DNA of 14,643 bases, taken from the NCBI GenBank assembly GCA_035374585.1, contig DAOSPF010000070.1, positions 1-14,643 of the forward strand. Direction: 5' to 3'. The position numbers and the translations under genes are program-made. The notes under the pieces were generated by a model. The model saw nothing but the letters and a program-made list of their open reading frames with translations. It searched no databases and was not told where the DNA came from. Below are positions 1 to 6,942 of the stretch, in pieces; positions within the stretch are counted from its first letter, which is position 1, and the number at the start of each line of letters is the position of its first letter. The stretch comes from JAKPQD01 sp029572965 (GTDB lineage: Bacteria > Bacteroidota > Bacteroidia > Bacteroidales > DTGW01).

Positions 1-76
1 ACATCTGAAAGGATAGAAGTTCTCAAAATTTTACATTCACATTCAAGTATTACTAAAATCAGGGGGACCCGAAGTA

Positions 77-84
77 CAAAACTA
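77..84 (-). promoter_or_regulatory. Possible -7 promoter box for a gene left of the window
   Basis: The minus strand reads TAGTTTTG, which fits the Bacteroidota -7 consensus TAnnTTTG, and continues into GTAC. The same 11 bases (TAGTTTTGTAC) occur on the minus strand at 6245-6255. No clear -33 TTTG lies 17-21 bases upstream. The 135 bases beyond the hydF stop hold no gene that I can support, so this box would serve a leftward gene starting at or beyond the window edge. Confidence 0.3.
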
Positions 85-135
85 TTAATTCACTAAACTC
101 TCTTTCCCAGAATTTATTACTGACAGACTTTGACT

Positions 136-1356
136 TTACAAATACGACAAATCAATGTGTCCTTTTACAAATGGCTGAATAGCCCTGTTGTAGATACCTT
201 GTATGTAGGCAATGGCCATCCCGTAGTTTGTAACCGGAACACCTTCATCAATGGCAGGTTTTAGCCTGCTGTAGATTTGCCTGCGTGTAATCATACAGCC
301 CCCACATTGTATAACAAGTGCATATTGCTTCAAATCAGATGACAACGTACTTAAGCCTGAAGCAACCTCAAATTGGAGCTTACGTCCGGTAAATTGACTA
401 AGCCAGCGGGGAATCTTAACACGGCCTATGTCATCACATGAAACCTGGTGTGTGCAAGATTCAAGGATAAGTACTTTATCTCCATCCTGAAGTTTCGATA
501 TATAAGGGGTTCCATTAAGATAAGTATCAAAAGGCCCTTTATGACGGGCTAATAGCACACTAAACCCTGTTAAAGGCACATCTTTAGGAACAATGGCATC
601 TGCTTTGATAAATATAGAGCTGTCTGTAATGGCTAACTTAGGTTTGATTCCTGAATTGCGCAAAAATGCATCAGCTTCACGTTCTTTTACCACTATTGCC
701 ACACAGTCATTGTCCAACGCATCACGAATGGCCTGAACCTGAGGCAATATAAGTCTTCCTTCCGGAGCCTCGTTGTCAATAGGCATAATCAGCAACACTA
801 CATCACCGTAGCTGACCAAATCGCCAAACAAAGATTCTTTTTTCCAGGCATTTTCAGGCAATAGTTTCTTAATCAGCGATAACACCATGTCTTCATCTGC
901 CTGATTATTGATGCTGGAAGTAAGCACCTCTGCATTAGTCTCCTTCTTTATCATTTGGATAAATGATTCATGGGGTTTATCAACATCACATTTGTTAACC
1001 AGAATAAAATAAGGTACTTCCTTCTCTATAAATTGATTAATAAGCTTTTTTTCGGGTTCTCCAAACTCATTGTTTGTAACAACAAGGATGGCCAGGTCGA
1101 TATGGTTGATGGATTGTAGTGTTTTGGCAATGCGCTTCTGCCCCAGCTCACCAACATCGTCAATACCGGCAGTATCAATCATGATAACAGGCCCGGCGCC
1201 ATGAATCTCCATTGATTTCTTTACCGGGTCAGTGGTGGTACCAGCAATATCAGACACAATGGCTACGTCTTGTCCGGCAAGCTTGTTTATCCATGAGCTT
1301 TTGCCATTATTACGCCTTCCGTAAATGCCTATATGTGGTTTGTTTTCTTTTGCCAT
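136..1356 (-). CDS. hydF: [FeFe]-hydrogenase maturation GTPase HydF
   Basis: HydF is the scaffold on which the 2Fe subcluster of [FeFe]-hydrogenase is assembled by HydE and HydG before transfer to apo-HydA; it acts in the cytoplasm. The 406-residue length is normal. The N-terminal TrmE/Era-like GTPase domain shows a P-loop GRRNNGKSS (13-21), a G2 threonine run (40-42), DTAG (61-64) and NKCD (121-124). The C-terminal cluster-binding part carries the HydF signature CxH...CxxC at C301, H303, C351 and C354, which separates it from TrmE and Der GTPases. The start is the ATG at 1356, seven residues before the G-domain strand. Neither hydE, hydG nor a hydrogenase is visible within the window; the upstream neighbour is a DUF1653 gene 187 bp away, so hydF may have its own promoter. 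Identification is firm. Confidence 0.95.
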   Translation of the reverse strand: MAKENKPHIGIYGRRNNGKSSWINKLAGQDVAIVSDIAGTTTDPVKKSMEIHGAGPVIMIDTAGIDDVGELGQKRIAKTLQSINHIDLAILVVTNNEFGEPEKKLINQFIEKEVPYFILVNKCDVDKPHESFIQMIKKETNAEVLTSSINNQADEDMVLSLIKKLLPENAWKKESLFGDLVSYGDVVLLIMPIDNEAPEGRLILPQVQAIRDALDNDCVAIVVKEREADAFLRNSGIKPKLAITDSSIFIKADAIVPKDVPLTGFSVLLARHKGPFDTYLNGTPYISKLQDGDKVLILESCTHQVSCDDIGRVKIPRWLSQFTGRKLQFEVASGLSTLSSDLKQYALVIQCGGCMITRRQIYSRLKPAIDEGVPVTNYGMAIAYIQGIYNRAIQPFVKGHIDLSYL

Positions 1357-1368
1357 AGCTATAAAACA

Positions 1369-1395
1369 TTTAATATACCAAACTGTTTAATATAC
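1369..1395. repeat. Direct repeat TTTAATATAC, 17-bp period, upstream of hydF
   Basis: TTTAATATAC occurs at 1369-1378 and 1386-1395, just upstream of the hydF start at 1356. On the minus strand each copy follows a TTTG or TTTGG. A 17-bp spacing is compatible with a regulator binding one face of the helix or with overlapping promoter elements. No clean TAnnTTTG box is present here. Confidence 0.3.
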
Positions 1396-1543
1396 AAAAG
1401 TTTCTTTGATTACTTCTTTTACCCGATAAATTTCAGTTCCAGTAAGGTTATCAGTTTCTTATATTTGTTTTATCCGAACAAAATTGATTTTCAATGGTCA
1501 AATGATTAAAACACTCTGTAACTCTGTTTCTTCGGAGTAAATT

Positions 1544-1753
1544 TTATCCCAAAAACTCAAAGCGTTTAAAAGTCTTGCCATCTCTGGTTACTTCATCGGT
1601 AAACATAGACAGCGGGCGCACCCATATTTCTTTTTCATCTTCCTGGTTAACATAAATGACCATATCTTCTAAGGTTTCAGAATGCTTAGCAATACCAATG
1701 GTTTCGTACATGTGCCCTTTAAAATGCCTGTAAGTGCCGTGTTTGAATTTCAT
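1544..1753 (-). CDS. DUF1653 domain protein
   Basis: This 69-residue protein is essentially one DUF1653 domain. It begins with the typical YRHFKGHMYETIGIAKHSET block (8-27) and ends with WVRPLSMF (45-52) and a phenylalanine-rich tail. Members are small, soluble, probably beta-rich proteins of unknown biochemical role that are widespread in bacteria as single-domain proteins. There is no signal peptide or membrane segment. The ATG at 1753 is 18 bp downstream of the stop of the UvrA-like gene, and a TAGCTTTG box overlaps that stop, so it may be both co-transcribed and separately expressed. Family assignment is confident; no function can be given. Confidence 0.85.
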   Translation of the reverse strand: MKFKHGTYRHFKGHMYETIGIAKHSETLEDMVIYVNQEDEKEIWVRPLSMFTDEVTRDGKTFKRFEFLG

Positions 1754-1766
1754 ATCGTTTTTTTTA

Positions 1767-1774
1767 CAAAGCTA
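1767..1774 (-). promoter_or_regulatory. -7 promoter box for the DUF1653 gene
   Basis: The minus strand reads TAGCTTTG, a perfect TAnnTTTG, 13 bases before the DUF1653 ATG and overlapping the TAG stop of the UvrA-like gene (1772-1774). The 13-base block CAAAGCTAAAGTA (plus strand, 1767-1779) recurs exactly in front of the AraC gene at 7772-7784. No good -33 element is seen. Confidence 0.4.
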
Positions 1775-4021
1775 AAGTACATTTTTTAAATATTGACCAG
1801 TATAAGAATTTTTGCATTCAACAAGGTTTTCCGGAGTGCCTTCAAAAAGCACACAGCCACCATTCTTCCCTCCATCTGGCCCCATGTCAATCACCCAGTC
1901 GGCATGCTTTATCAAATCAAGGTTGTGCTCAATAACCACCACAGTATTGTTGTTTTTCACCAATTTTTTGATAATAGAAACAAGCCTGTCGATGTCGGCC
2001 ATGTGTAGCCCGGTGGTTGGTTCGTCCATGATATAAAGGTTGCCTTTTTTATGCAATTCAGAAGCTATTTTTATGCGTTGAGCCTCGCCGCCAGACAAAC
2101 TGCTCAACGATTGTCCGATGTCGAGATATTCGAGGCCTGTTTCGCAAAGCACTTTTAAGCGTTTGCGGGTTTCGTTGTTTTCAAAAAAGTCAACCGCCTC
2201 TTCTGCAGGCATGTTCAGTATTTCAAAAATGTTTTTTCCCTTGTATTTAATGGCAAGTACTTCATCTTTGAAGCGTTGTCCGTTGCATTCGTCACATTCG
2301 ATATTTACATCGTCCATAAAGCTCATTTCGAGAGATATGTAGCCCATACCCTTGCATTTAGGACAAGCTCCATCAGAGTTAAAGCTAAACAGGCTGGCAT
2401 TAGCGCCGGTAGCATTGGCAATCTCTTTTCGTACCAAGTCGAAAAACCCAATATAAGTGGCCGGTGTACTACGTGATGACCGTGTAACAGCCTGCTGGTC
2501 TATAACTATGGCATCGGGATTATTGTTGAGGAATACCCCATTGATAAGGCTGCTTTTGCCCGAGCCTGCAACCCCGGTAATGCAGGTCAAAACACCCTTT
2601 GGTATCTCAACCGATACATTTTTCAGGTTATGTAAGGTGGCGTTTTTTATAGCATAAGATTCTGTCCAGGGTTTTCGGGTATATCCATTATGAGGGGGCA
2701 TATTGATATACTGAGCAGTAAGCGTATCAGCGCTTTTCAAAGATTCATAAGAACCTTGAAAAACTATCTGGCCTCCACGAACACCAGAACGGGGTCCAAC
2801 GTCAACAATCCAGTCAGCACAGCGCATAATATCTGGGTCGTGTTCGACAACAAATACAGAGTTGCCTTTATCTCTCAGTTGCCTGAGCATATTAATCAGG
2901 TGGGCATTGTCCTTGGGATGTAAGCCGATGCTTGGCTCATCGAGAATGTACATCATTTCTACAAGGTCGCAATCGAGCTGCCGTGCCATCTTTACCCGTT
3001 GGCTTTCGCCACCCGACAGGGTTGATACAGGCCTGTCGAGCGAAAGATAATGAACGCCTATATTTATCAGGTGCCCCAATATCGAACGCATCTTGGATAT
3101 AATGACCTGAGCGGCTTCTATGTTGATATTTGCAAGAAAAGCATCTAAATCGACAAGTTCGATATTGCTCAACTCGGCATAGTTCTTTCCAAGAAGAAGA
3201 GAAGATCGTGCGCGGTCGTTAATCCTTGTCCCTTTACACATTTCGCATTCCGAGTAGATGAAATACCTTTGATACGCATCTTTGCGGGTTTCGGGCACTT
3301 CATCTTCGCTTTTTTCAACATAATACCCTTCGAGCTTTCTGACAATACCCACATGGTTTTTCAAATAAGTACCTGCCCCATGCTTGCGTTCAACCGGGAT
3401 AGACTCTGCAAACAGCAGGTTGTTCCATTCTTCTTTGCTGTATTCGCCCAGTTTTTTATCGGGGTCAAACAGTCCGCAAGCCACAAGTTCGCGCCAGTGC
3501 CAACCGCCAACTTTCATGTCGGGGTGTGTAATAGCTCCTTCGCGCAAACTCAGCGATTTATCTATCAGCAAGTTTATATCCACTGCTATTTTCTTGCCCA
3601 AACCTTTGCAATATGGGCACATACCTTCGGGATGGTTGAATGAAAAGAAAAATGACGGCCCAATAAAGGGCTCTGCAAAACGTGAAAACAGCATTCGCAG
3701 GTATGTACTAAGTTCTGTAGCTGTTCCGACTGTACTTCGCAGGTTTCGTCCCATGCGCTTCTGGTCAATAACTATAGCGGTAGATATGTTGCGGATTTCG
3801 TCCACATCAGGTCGCGAAAGTTTTGGCAATCGCTGACGAGCAAAGGACGAAAATGTCTCAATCAGTTGTCGCTGGGCTTCGGTGTATAATGTATCGAAAA
3901 CAAGCGATGACTTGCCAGACCCGGACACCCCGGTGAATACAACTATCTTGTTCTTTGGTATTTCTATGGATACGTTTTTAAGGTTGTGAACGCGTGCGTT
4001 TCGAATGATGATATTAGACAT
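1772..4021 (-). CDS. uvrA: Short UvrA-type ABC ATPase (UvrA2-like, lacks UvrB-binding domain)
   Basis: UvrA proteins are tandem ABC ATPases that recognise damaged DNA in nucleotide excision repair. This one has 749 residues against about 940 for housekeeping UvrA. Visible parts are Walker A GVSGSGKS (31-38), one CxxC pair at C135/C138 with C259/C262, signature LSGGESQR (335-342), Walker B YILDEP (358-363), second Walker A GVAGSGKS (483-490), zinc motif C553/C556 with C576/C579, LSGGEAQR (642-649) and YIMDEPTTGLH (663-673). The segment that normally follows the first Walker A region with the first zinc module and UvrB-binding domain is missing: residue 114 (LFSR) runs almost directly to the CPYCKG motif. 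That is typical of UvrA2-like proteins linked in some bacteria to drug or DNA-damage tolerance. It starts 5 bp after the four-helix-bundle gene. The canonical uvrA probably lies elsewhere (inference). Confidence 0.9.
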   Translation of the reverse strand: MSNIIIRNARVHNLKNVSIEIPKNKIVVFTGVSGSGKSSLVFDTLYTEAQRQLIETFSSFARQRLPKLSRPDVDEIRNISTAIVIDQKRMGRNLRSTVGTATELSTYLRMLFSRFAEPFIGPSFFFSFNHPEGMCPYCKGLGKKIAVDINLLIDKSLSLREGAITHPDMKVGGWHWRELVACGLFDPDKKLGEYSKEEWNNLLFAESIPVERKHGAGTYLKNHVGIVRKLEGYYVEKSEDEVPETRKDAYQRYFIYSECEMCKGTRINDRARSSLLLGKNYAELSNIELVDLDAFLANINIEAAQVIISKMRSILGHLINIGVHYLSLDRPVSTLSGGESQRVKMARQLDCDLVEMMYILDEPSIGLHPKDNAHLINMLRQLRDKGNSVFVVEHDPDIMRCADWIVDVGPRSGVRGGQIVFQGSYESLKSADTLTAQYINMPPHNGYTRKPWTESYAIKNATLHNLKNVSVEIPKGVLTCITGVAGSGKSSLINGVFLNNNPDAIVIDQQAVTRSSRSTPATYIGFFDLVRKEIANATGANASLFSFNSDGACPKCKGMGYISLEMSFMDDVNIECDECNGQRFKDEVLAIKYKGKNIFEILNMPAEEAVDFFENNETRKRLKVLCETGLEYLDIGQSLSSLSGGEAQRIKIASELHKKGNLYIMDEPTTGLHMADIDRLVSIIKKLVKNNNTVVVIEHNLDLIKHADWVIDMGPDGGKNGGCVLFEGTPENLVECKNSYTGQYLKNVL

Positions 4022-4022
4022 A

Positions 4023-4048
4023 AAAGTTATGAATTATGAGTTATGAGG
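4023..4048 (-). repeat. Left heptamer array bordering the four-helix-bundle gene
   Basis: Read on the minus strand, three adjacent 7-mers TAACTCA (4037-4043), TAATTCA (4030-4036) and TAACTTT (4023-4029) follow a partial unit ending CCTCA. They fit the degenerate consensus TRRYTCW. The array encodes the last residues (ITHNS) and stop of the S23-type protein and abuts the ATG of the UvrA-like gene at 4021. The matching array on the other side of the gene is at 4413-4440 in the opposite orientation. Confidence 0.75.
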
Positions 4049-4395
4049 TTTTGTTTGGTGGTAAGTATTATGGAACGGAGAATTTTTAATATTTCTGTCG
4101 CTTTTGAATTATAAGAATCAAATTCAGCTGAGGAAATAAAATTACTTTCTTTTAATAGTTCAAGCCAGTAAATAGTTTCGTCGCATTCCTTCTGAGCAAT
4201 TGCCAGTTTGTGAATGAAATCAGCCTTACTTTCTGCATTTAAAGCTTCTCTGGTATTAGCTCCTATACTTGTCCCAGAACGCAGAAGCTGTTTACCTAAA
4301 ACATATTCTTTTTTAGTATCGTGAAGTCTTTTATATAATTCTACTATCTGAACAGCAAATTCAAACGTTTTATCTTTTATAATCACTTGCTTCAT
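4027..4395 (-). CDS. Four-helix-bundle protein, S23 / 23S rRNA intervening-sequence family
   Basis: This 122-residue, helix-rich protein has the family hallmarks: an opening FEFAVQIVELYKRL (11-24), the loop LRSGTSIGANTREA (38-51) and the helix KLAIAQKECDETIYWLELL (63-81). The family includes proteins encoded by intervening sequences inside 23S rRNA genes and the Avd accessory proteins of diversity-generating retroelements; related bundles form pentameric barrels with a basic surface thought to bind nucleic acid. No reverse transcriptase, variable repeat or rRNA is present here, so this is a free-standing member of unknown role. The gene is bracketed by outward-facing heptamer arrays, and its final residues are encoded by the left array, so the C-terminal tail may be an insertion by-product. 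It sits between the AraC/GyrI gene (42 bp away) and the UvrA-like gene (5 bp away). Confidence 0.9.
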   Translation of the reverse strand: MKQVIIKDKTFEFAVQIVELYKRLHDTKKEYVLGKQLLRSGTSIGANTREALNAESKADFIHKLAIAQKECDETIYWLELLKESNFISSAEFDSYNSKATEILKILRSIILTTKQNLITHNS

Positions 4396-4412
4396 TGTTT
4401 ATTGTATTTTAT

Positions 4413-4440
4413 TAACTCATAACTTTTAACTCAAGATTCA
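4413..4440 (+). repeat. Right heptamer array bordering the four-helix-bundle gene
   Basis: Four adjacent 7-mers on the plus strand, TAACTCA, TAACTTT, TAACTCA and AGATTCA, occupy 4413-4440. The last unit contains the stop codon of the AraC/GyrI gene (TGA on the minus strand, 4438-4440). Together with the array at 4023-4048 it makes an inverted, outward-pointing pair that encloses the S23-type gene. Confidence 0.75.
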
Positions 4441-5301
4441 TTCAATTGGGATATAAATTTCACTTTCTGATTCAGGATTATAAGGGCCTTTGTATTTCTC
4501 GCCATAAAACTCGAAATTAAAAGGAAGGCTTAATACATGGTCTGAGTCAGGTAAATATTGGTTGTAGATGTATTTGTAAGTGTACCCGACCTTGTTTGAC
4601 AGTCCGCAGTGGATAAAGCGAAGATACTTCCCTCGAGGTATTGTTTTCAGCACATACTCGGGTTTAAGGTTGTCCATTGACGATATTTCGAGACCAACAA
4701 AAAAGTATAAACCTCCTATTTCCTGTACATTTGACCAATATTGTATTTGATAATAACGCTCAGGGACAACACGGTTGGGAATATCATTTACTTCTTTCAG
4801 GAATTCAGCCCATTTTTCAGGGATTATAGCACCATCAGAGTCGTCCGGCACAAAAAAGGCAATGCCTGCCAGCATCCTTTCTTCAAGCTCAACTTTCTCC
4901 GGAGGCTGGTTCCTGGCTTTCTCTGATTGAAATATAAAATCTGCAGTAATGGGTTTCACCAGTGGATAAACTGTAAGGGCCTGTTTATTGCGGATTTCGG
5001 TTGGCTTAAACCCAAATAGCTTGGTAAATGCACGGGTGAAAGCTTCGTGGCTGTTGAACTGATATTCGAAAGCCAGGTCTGCGATTTTTTTATCAGCATT
5101 CATCAGTTCCTGGGCTGCTTCGCTTAAACGTCGCTGCTGAATGTAGTTCTTGGGCGAGTACCCTGTAACACTCTGGAATAGCCTTATATAATGGTATAAC
5201 GAATAGCATACGTTCTGAGCGCAATCTAATACAGTGATTTCCGCTTTTAAATTTTCTTCAATGAACCTTATCGATTTTAAAATTACTTCTTTATTTGTCA
5301 T
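4438..5301 (-). CDS. AraC-family regulator with GyrI-like effector domain
   Basis: The 287-residue protein has an N-terminal AraC/XylS double helix-turn-helix (about 8-105), including the second-helix signature FNSHEAFTRAFTKLFGFKPTE (82-102). A GyrI-like small-molecule or macrocycle binding domain follows (about 135-287) and closes with the typical EIYIPIE end. This order, DNA-binding first and effector domain last, is that of Rob/BmrR-like multidrug-responsive activators. It is encoded upstream of the S23 and UvrA-like genes on the same strand, so it could control the latter, but there is no direct evidence. The 199 bp upstream contain no perfect TAnnTTTG; a short palindrome CAATA-AG-TATTG sits at 5384-5395. 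The ATG at 5301 is the natural start. Confidence 0.88.
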   Translation of the reverse strand: MTNKEVILKSIRFIEENLKAEITVLDCAQNVCYSLYHYIRLFQSVTGYSPKNYIQQRRLSEAAQELMNADKKIADLAFEYQFNSHEAFTRAFTKLFGFKPTEIRNKQALTVYPLVKPITADFIFQSEKARNQPPEKVELEERMLAGIAFFVPDDSDGAIIPEKWAEFLKEVNDIPNRVVPERYYQIQYWSNVQEIGGLYFFVGLEISSMDNLKPEYVLKTIPRGKYLRFIHCGLSNKVGYTYKYIYNQYLPDSDHVLSLPFNFEFYGEKYKGPYNPESESEIYIPIE

Positions 5302-5500
5302 AGTTTATTTTGCTGTGAGTATAGTAAACGAACAATATTCTGTATATACTTCAAAACCAAACACTTCAATGGTAATAAAGTAGCAATAAGTATTGTTTCC
5401 CAAATTACAATAGAACTTGATTACAGTCATATTTTTTGTTAAAAAAGTTGGTTTAGGAAGCCAGGGCATCTGAAAAGACCTGATACCCGAACTTAATTAA

Positions 5501-5977
5501 TTAAAAGTTGAATTCTTTTTGCCAGTCAAATGTTGCAGAATCTTCATTCCAATCAGGCCAATGGCTGCACCAATCTGGAACACGACAATCCCTTATCCTT
5601 TCGTTCTTATGGTATGGCTTAATGTCTAAAATCGGAGTCCCCGGCTCGGCATCGATATACCCGGTTGCTATGCGACCTTTTACTTTATCAAAGCTTGCTA
5701 CAGCAATGGTGGTGATGAGTATCGGGTTAGGCCTCACAGGCGAATGGGTTGCATAAATACCCAGGACTTCAGGGCCTGTTTTATATGGCTTATTGGTGAT
5801 AAGTACTTTTCGGTTCTCAGGTTTGTCAAGCAAATGCCCCCACCAAATAATTTGCAGATGGCTGAATCCTTCAATCCCTATGAGGGCTGGCAGGTATTCT
5901 TTCTCCAGTTCAATAATGAACATGCCGTTTTCTTTCAAAACTTTTCCAATAGGCGTAATGCTGATAGTTGTTTCCAT
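5501..5977 (-). CDS. TrmO/TsaA (UPF0066) family SAM-dependent methyltransferase
   Basis: TrmO methylates the N6 of the t6A base at tRNA position 37 using S-adenosylmethionine. The family is a single-stranded beta-barrel, unlike Rossmann methyltransferases. The 158-residue protein shows FSHLQIIWWGH (38-48), the SAM-loop block THSPVRPNPI (77-86) and GTPILDIKPY (113-122). It lacks the C-terminal extension of the about 235-residue E. coli TrmO, as do many small archaeal and bacterial relatives, and has TH where RS is usual in RSPxRPNPI. A TATTTTTG box lies 50 bp upstream. The compact form might act on another substrate, so I give no gene symbol. Confidence 0.85.
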   Translation of the reverse strand: METTISITPIGKVLKENGMFIIELEKEYLPALIGIEGFSHLQIIWWGHLLDKPENRKVLITNKPYKTGPEVLGIYATHSPVRPNPILITTIAVASFDKVKGRIATGYIDAEPGTPILDIKPYHKNERIRDCRVPDWCSHWPDWNEDSATFDWQKEFNF

Positions 5978-6026
5978 GTTTTAAAAAATTTAAGATTAAC
6001 AATTTGCATTACCGGTAAATGCATGG

Positions 6027-6034
6027 CAAAAATA
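6027..6034 (-). promoter_or_regulatory. -7 promoter box for the TrmO-like gene
   Basis: The minus strand reads TATTTTTG, matching TAnnTTTG, 49 bases before the ATG at 5977. No matching TTTG is found at the -33 position. Confidence 0.4.
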
Positions 6035-6100
6035 GGAACCAGTCATTGAACCTTCTTGACGTTTATTGCTAATGTGGGGAGCAATACTTGACTGAAATTG

Positions 6101-6223
6101 CTAATTTGCTAAACCCTTATCAATCTTTGACTTGAAACAACAGTATAACTGCCACAGTTCTATTAGAAGTGAACCTCTCCGGCACTTTTTTTGCAAATTT
6201 CTGATTACAATTTCGTTTTCCAT
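6101..6223 (-). CDS. Possible 40-residue small protein
   Basis: An ATG-started ORF of 40 codons (MENEIVIRNLQKKCRRG..., ending LAN) begins 24 bases downstream of a TAGTTTTG box and runs to TAG at 6101-6103. The product is basic in its first half, with KKCRR at 12-16, has no clear membrane segment, and is not recognised. The position of the start relative to the box is what a short-leader gene would show. Its 3' end is made of the repeated TTGCTAAN octamers, and such a short ORF can arise by chance, so this is a tentative call. Confidence 0.25.
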   Translation of the reverse strand: MENEIVIRNLQKKCRRGSLLIELWQLYCCFKSKIDKGLAN

Positions 6224-6276
6224 GTTTTGTACTTTTGAATTCGGGTACAAAACTATTTTATGGCAGGGTGCCAAAA
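6224..6276 (-). promoter_or_regulatory. Promoter-like patch with two inverted repeats
   Basis: On the minus strand a TTTG (6272-6275) is followed after 16 bases by TAGTTTTG (6248-6255). The spacer contains a perfect inverted repeat TGGCA-N3-TGCCA (6261-6273). The -7 box overlaps a second perfect inverted repeat of 9-base arms, GTTTTGTAC (6224-6232) and GTACAAAAC (6245-6253), with a 12-base spacer. The spacing is a little short for the family (about 19 is usual). Both palindromes could be operators. Confidence 0.4.
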
Positions 6277-6297
6277 TTGTAAAAAAACGACAAAAGC

Positions 6298-6924
6298 CTA
6301 TTTCCGGGAAAAAGCTAATGCAATACCTGTCCCGATAAATATAGAGCCTACTATACGGTTGTATGTTTTGCGGAATGTCGCGAAAGCAAAGAGTTTACTG
6401 ATACGTGTACCAACAGCAGCGTACAGCATGTAGCATGTGATAGCTACAATGGCCAAAGGTATGATTAGGAAACTAAAACCCGAAATAGACGCTGAATCAG
6501 TGCTGATAAACTGTGGAAACAATGCAGTAAAGAACAGAATGCCTTTAGGGTTTCCTATAGCAATAATAAAACCTTCAGAAAATAACCTGTAAGTACTTTT
6601 CTCTTTATATGGCTTTTCCGAAATTTCTTCTTTGCTTGACGTTGAAGCAAAAAAGGTCATTATACCCAGGTAAATAAGGTATGCCACGCCACACCATTTG
6701 ATAATATTAAATATTACGCCAGATGCAATAAGCAATGCCCCTAAACCAATAATAGAAACTATAGCCATGAGTATATTCCCTATCATATTGCCCAGGCCAC
6801 TTACAAATGTTTTGCGCAATCCATGGTTTACACCGTGATTAATAGCCATGAGCATGCTCGGCCCCGGAGTGATAGTAGCAATAGTTACTATAGAAAGATA
6901 GGTAAGAAAAAACTGGATGGACAT
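6298..6924 (-). CDS. LysE/RhtB-family amino-acid exporter
   Basis: This is a 208-residue inner-membrane protein with about six hydrophobic segments. The family signature TPGPSML follows the first segment (19-25), and GNPKGILFFTALFPQF (123-138) is the conserved mid-protein block of LysE/RhtB transporters. These export amino acids such as lysine, threonine or homoserine lactone by proton antiport; the substrate cannot be told from the sequence. A charged cytoplasmic loop (about 95-113) separates the halves as usual. The start ATG is only 18 bp after the AraC gene stop, so the two are almost certainly co-transcribed. Confidence 0.9.
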   Translation of the reverse strand: MSIQFFLTYLSIVTIATITPGPSMLMAINHGVNHGLRKTFVSGLGNMIGNILMAIVSIIGLGALLIASGVIFNIIKWCGVAYLIYLGIMTFFASTSSKEEISEKPYKEKSTYRLFSEGFIIAIGNPKGILFFTALFPQFISTDSASISGFSFLIIPLAIVAITCYMLYAAVGTRISKLFAFATFRKTYNRIVGSIFIGTGIALAFSRK

Positions 6925-6942
6925 GGGTTTTTGTTTTAATAA

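Larger units (their letters stand above)
5978..6297. other. 320-bp gap between trmO-like and lysE-like genes
   Basis: No long gene lies here. From left to right it holds a TATTTTTG box for the methyltransferase gene (6027-6034), an inverted repeat TATTGCT / AGCAATA (6064-6070 and 6080-6086), two tandem octamers TTGCTAAT and TTGCTAAA (6098-6113), a 40-codon minus-strand ORF (6101-6223), and a promoter-like patch with two inverted repeats (6224-6276). It lies between co-directional minus-strand genes. Confidence 0.6.

Noticed and set aside
1457..1464. TATATTTG on the plus strand, a perfect -7 match
   Set aside because: No plus-strand gene follows; such AT-rich matches are expected by chance.
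1517..1536. Imperfect hairpin ACTCTG / CGGAGT after the DUF1653 gene as terminator
   Set aside because: On the transcribed strand the stem has a C-A mismatch and no adjacent U tract.
3269..3836. Long open frames on the plus strand opposite the UvrA-like gene (124 and 150 codons)
   Set aside because: They are antisense to a strongly conserved ATPase, have no recognisable domains, and overlap each other.
4023..4440. CRISPR array or diversity-generating retroelement
   Set aside because: Units are only 7 bases without spacers, and no reverse transcriptase, variable/template repeat or cas gene is present.
6132..6338. 68-codon plus-strand frame
   Set aside because: It runs antisense into the 3' end of the lysE-type gene from a TTG and has no domain.
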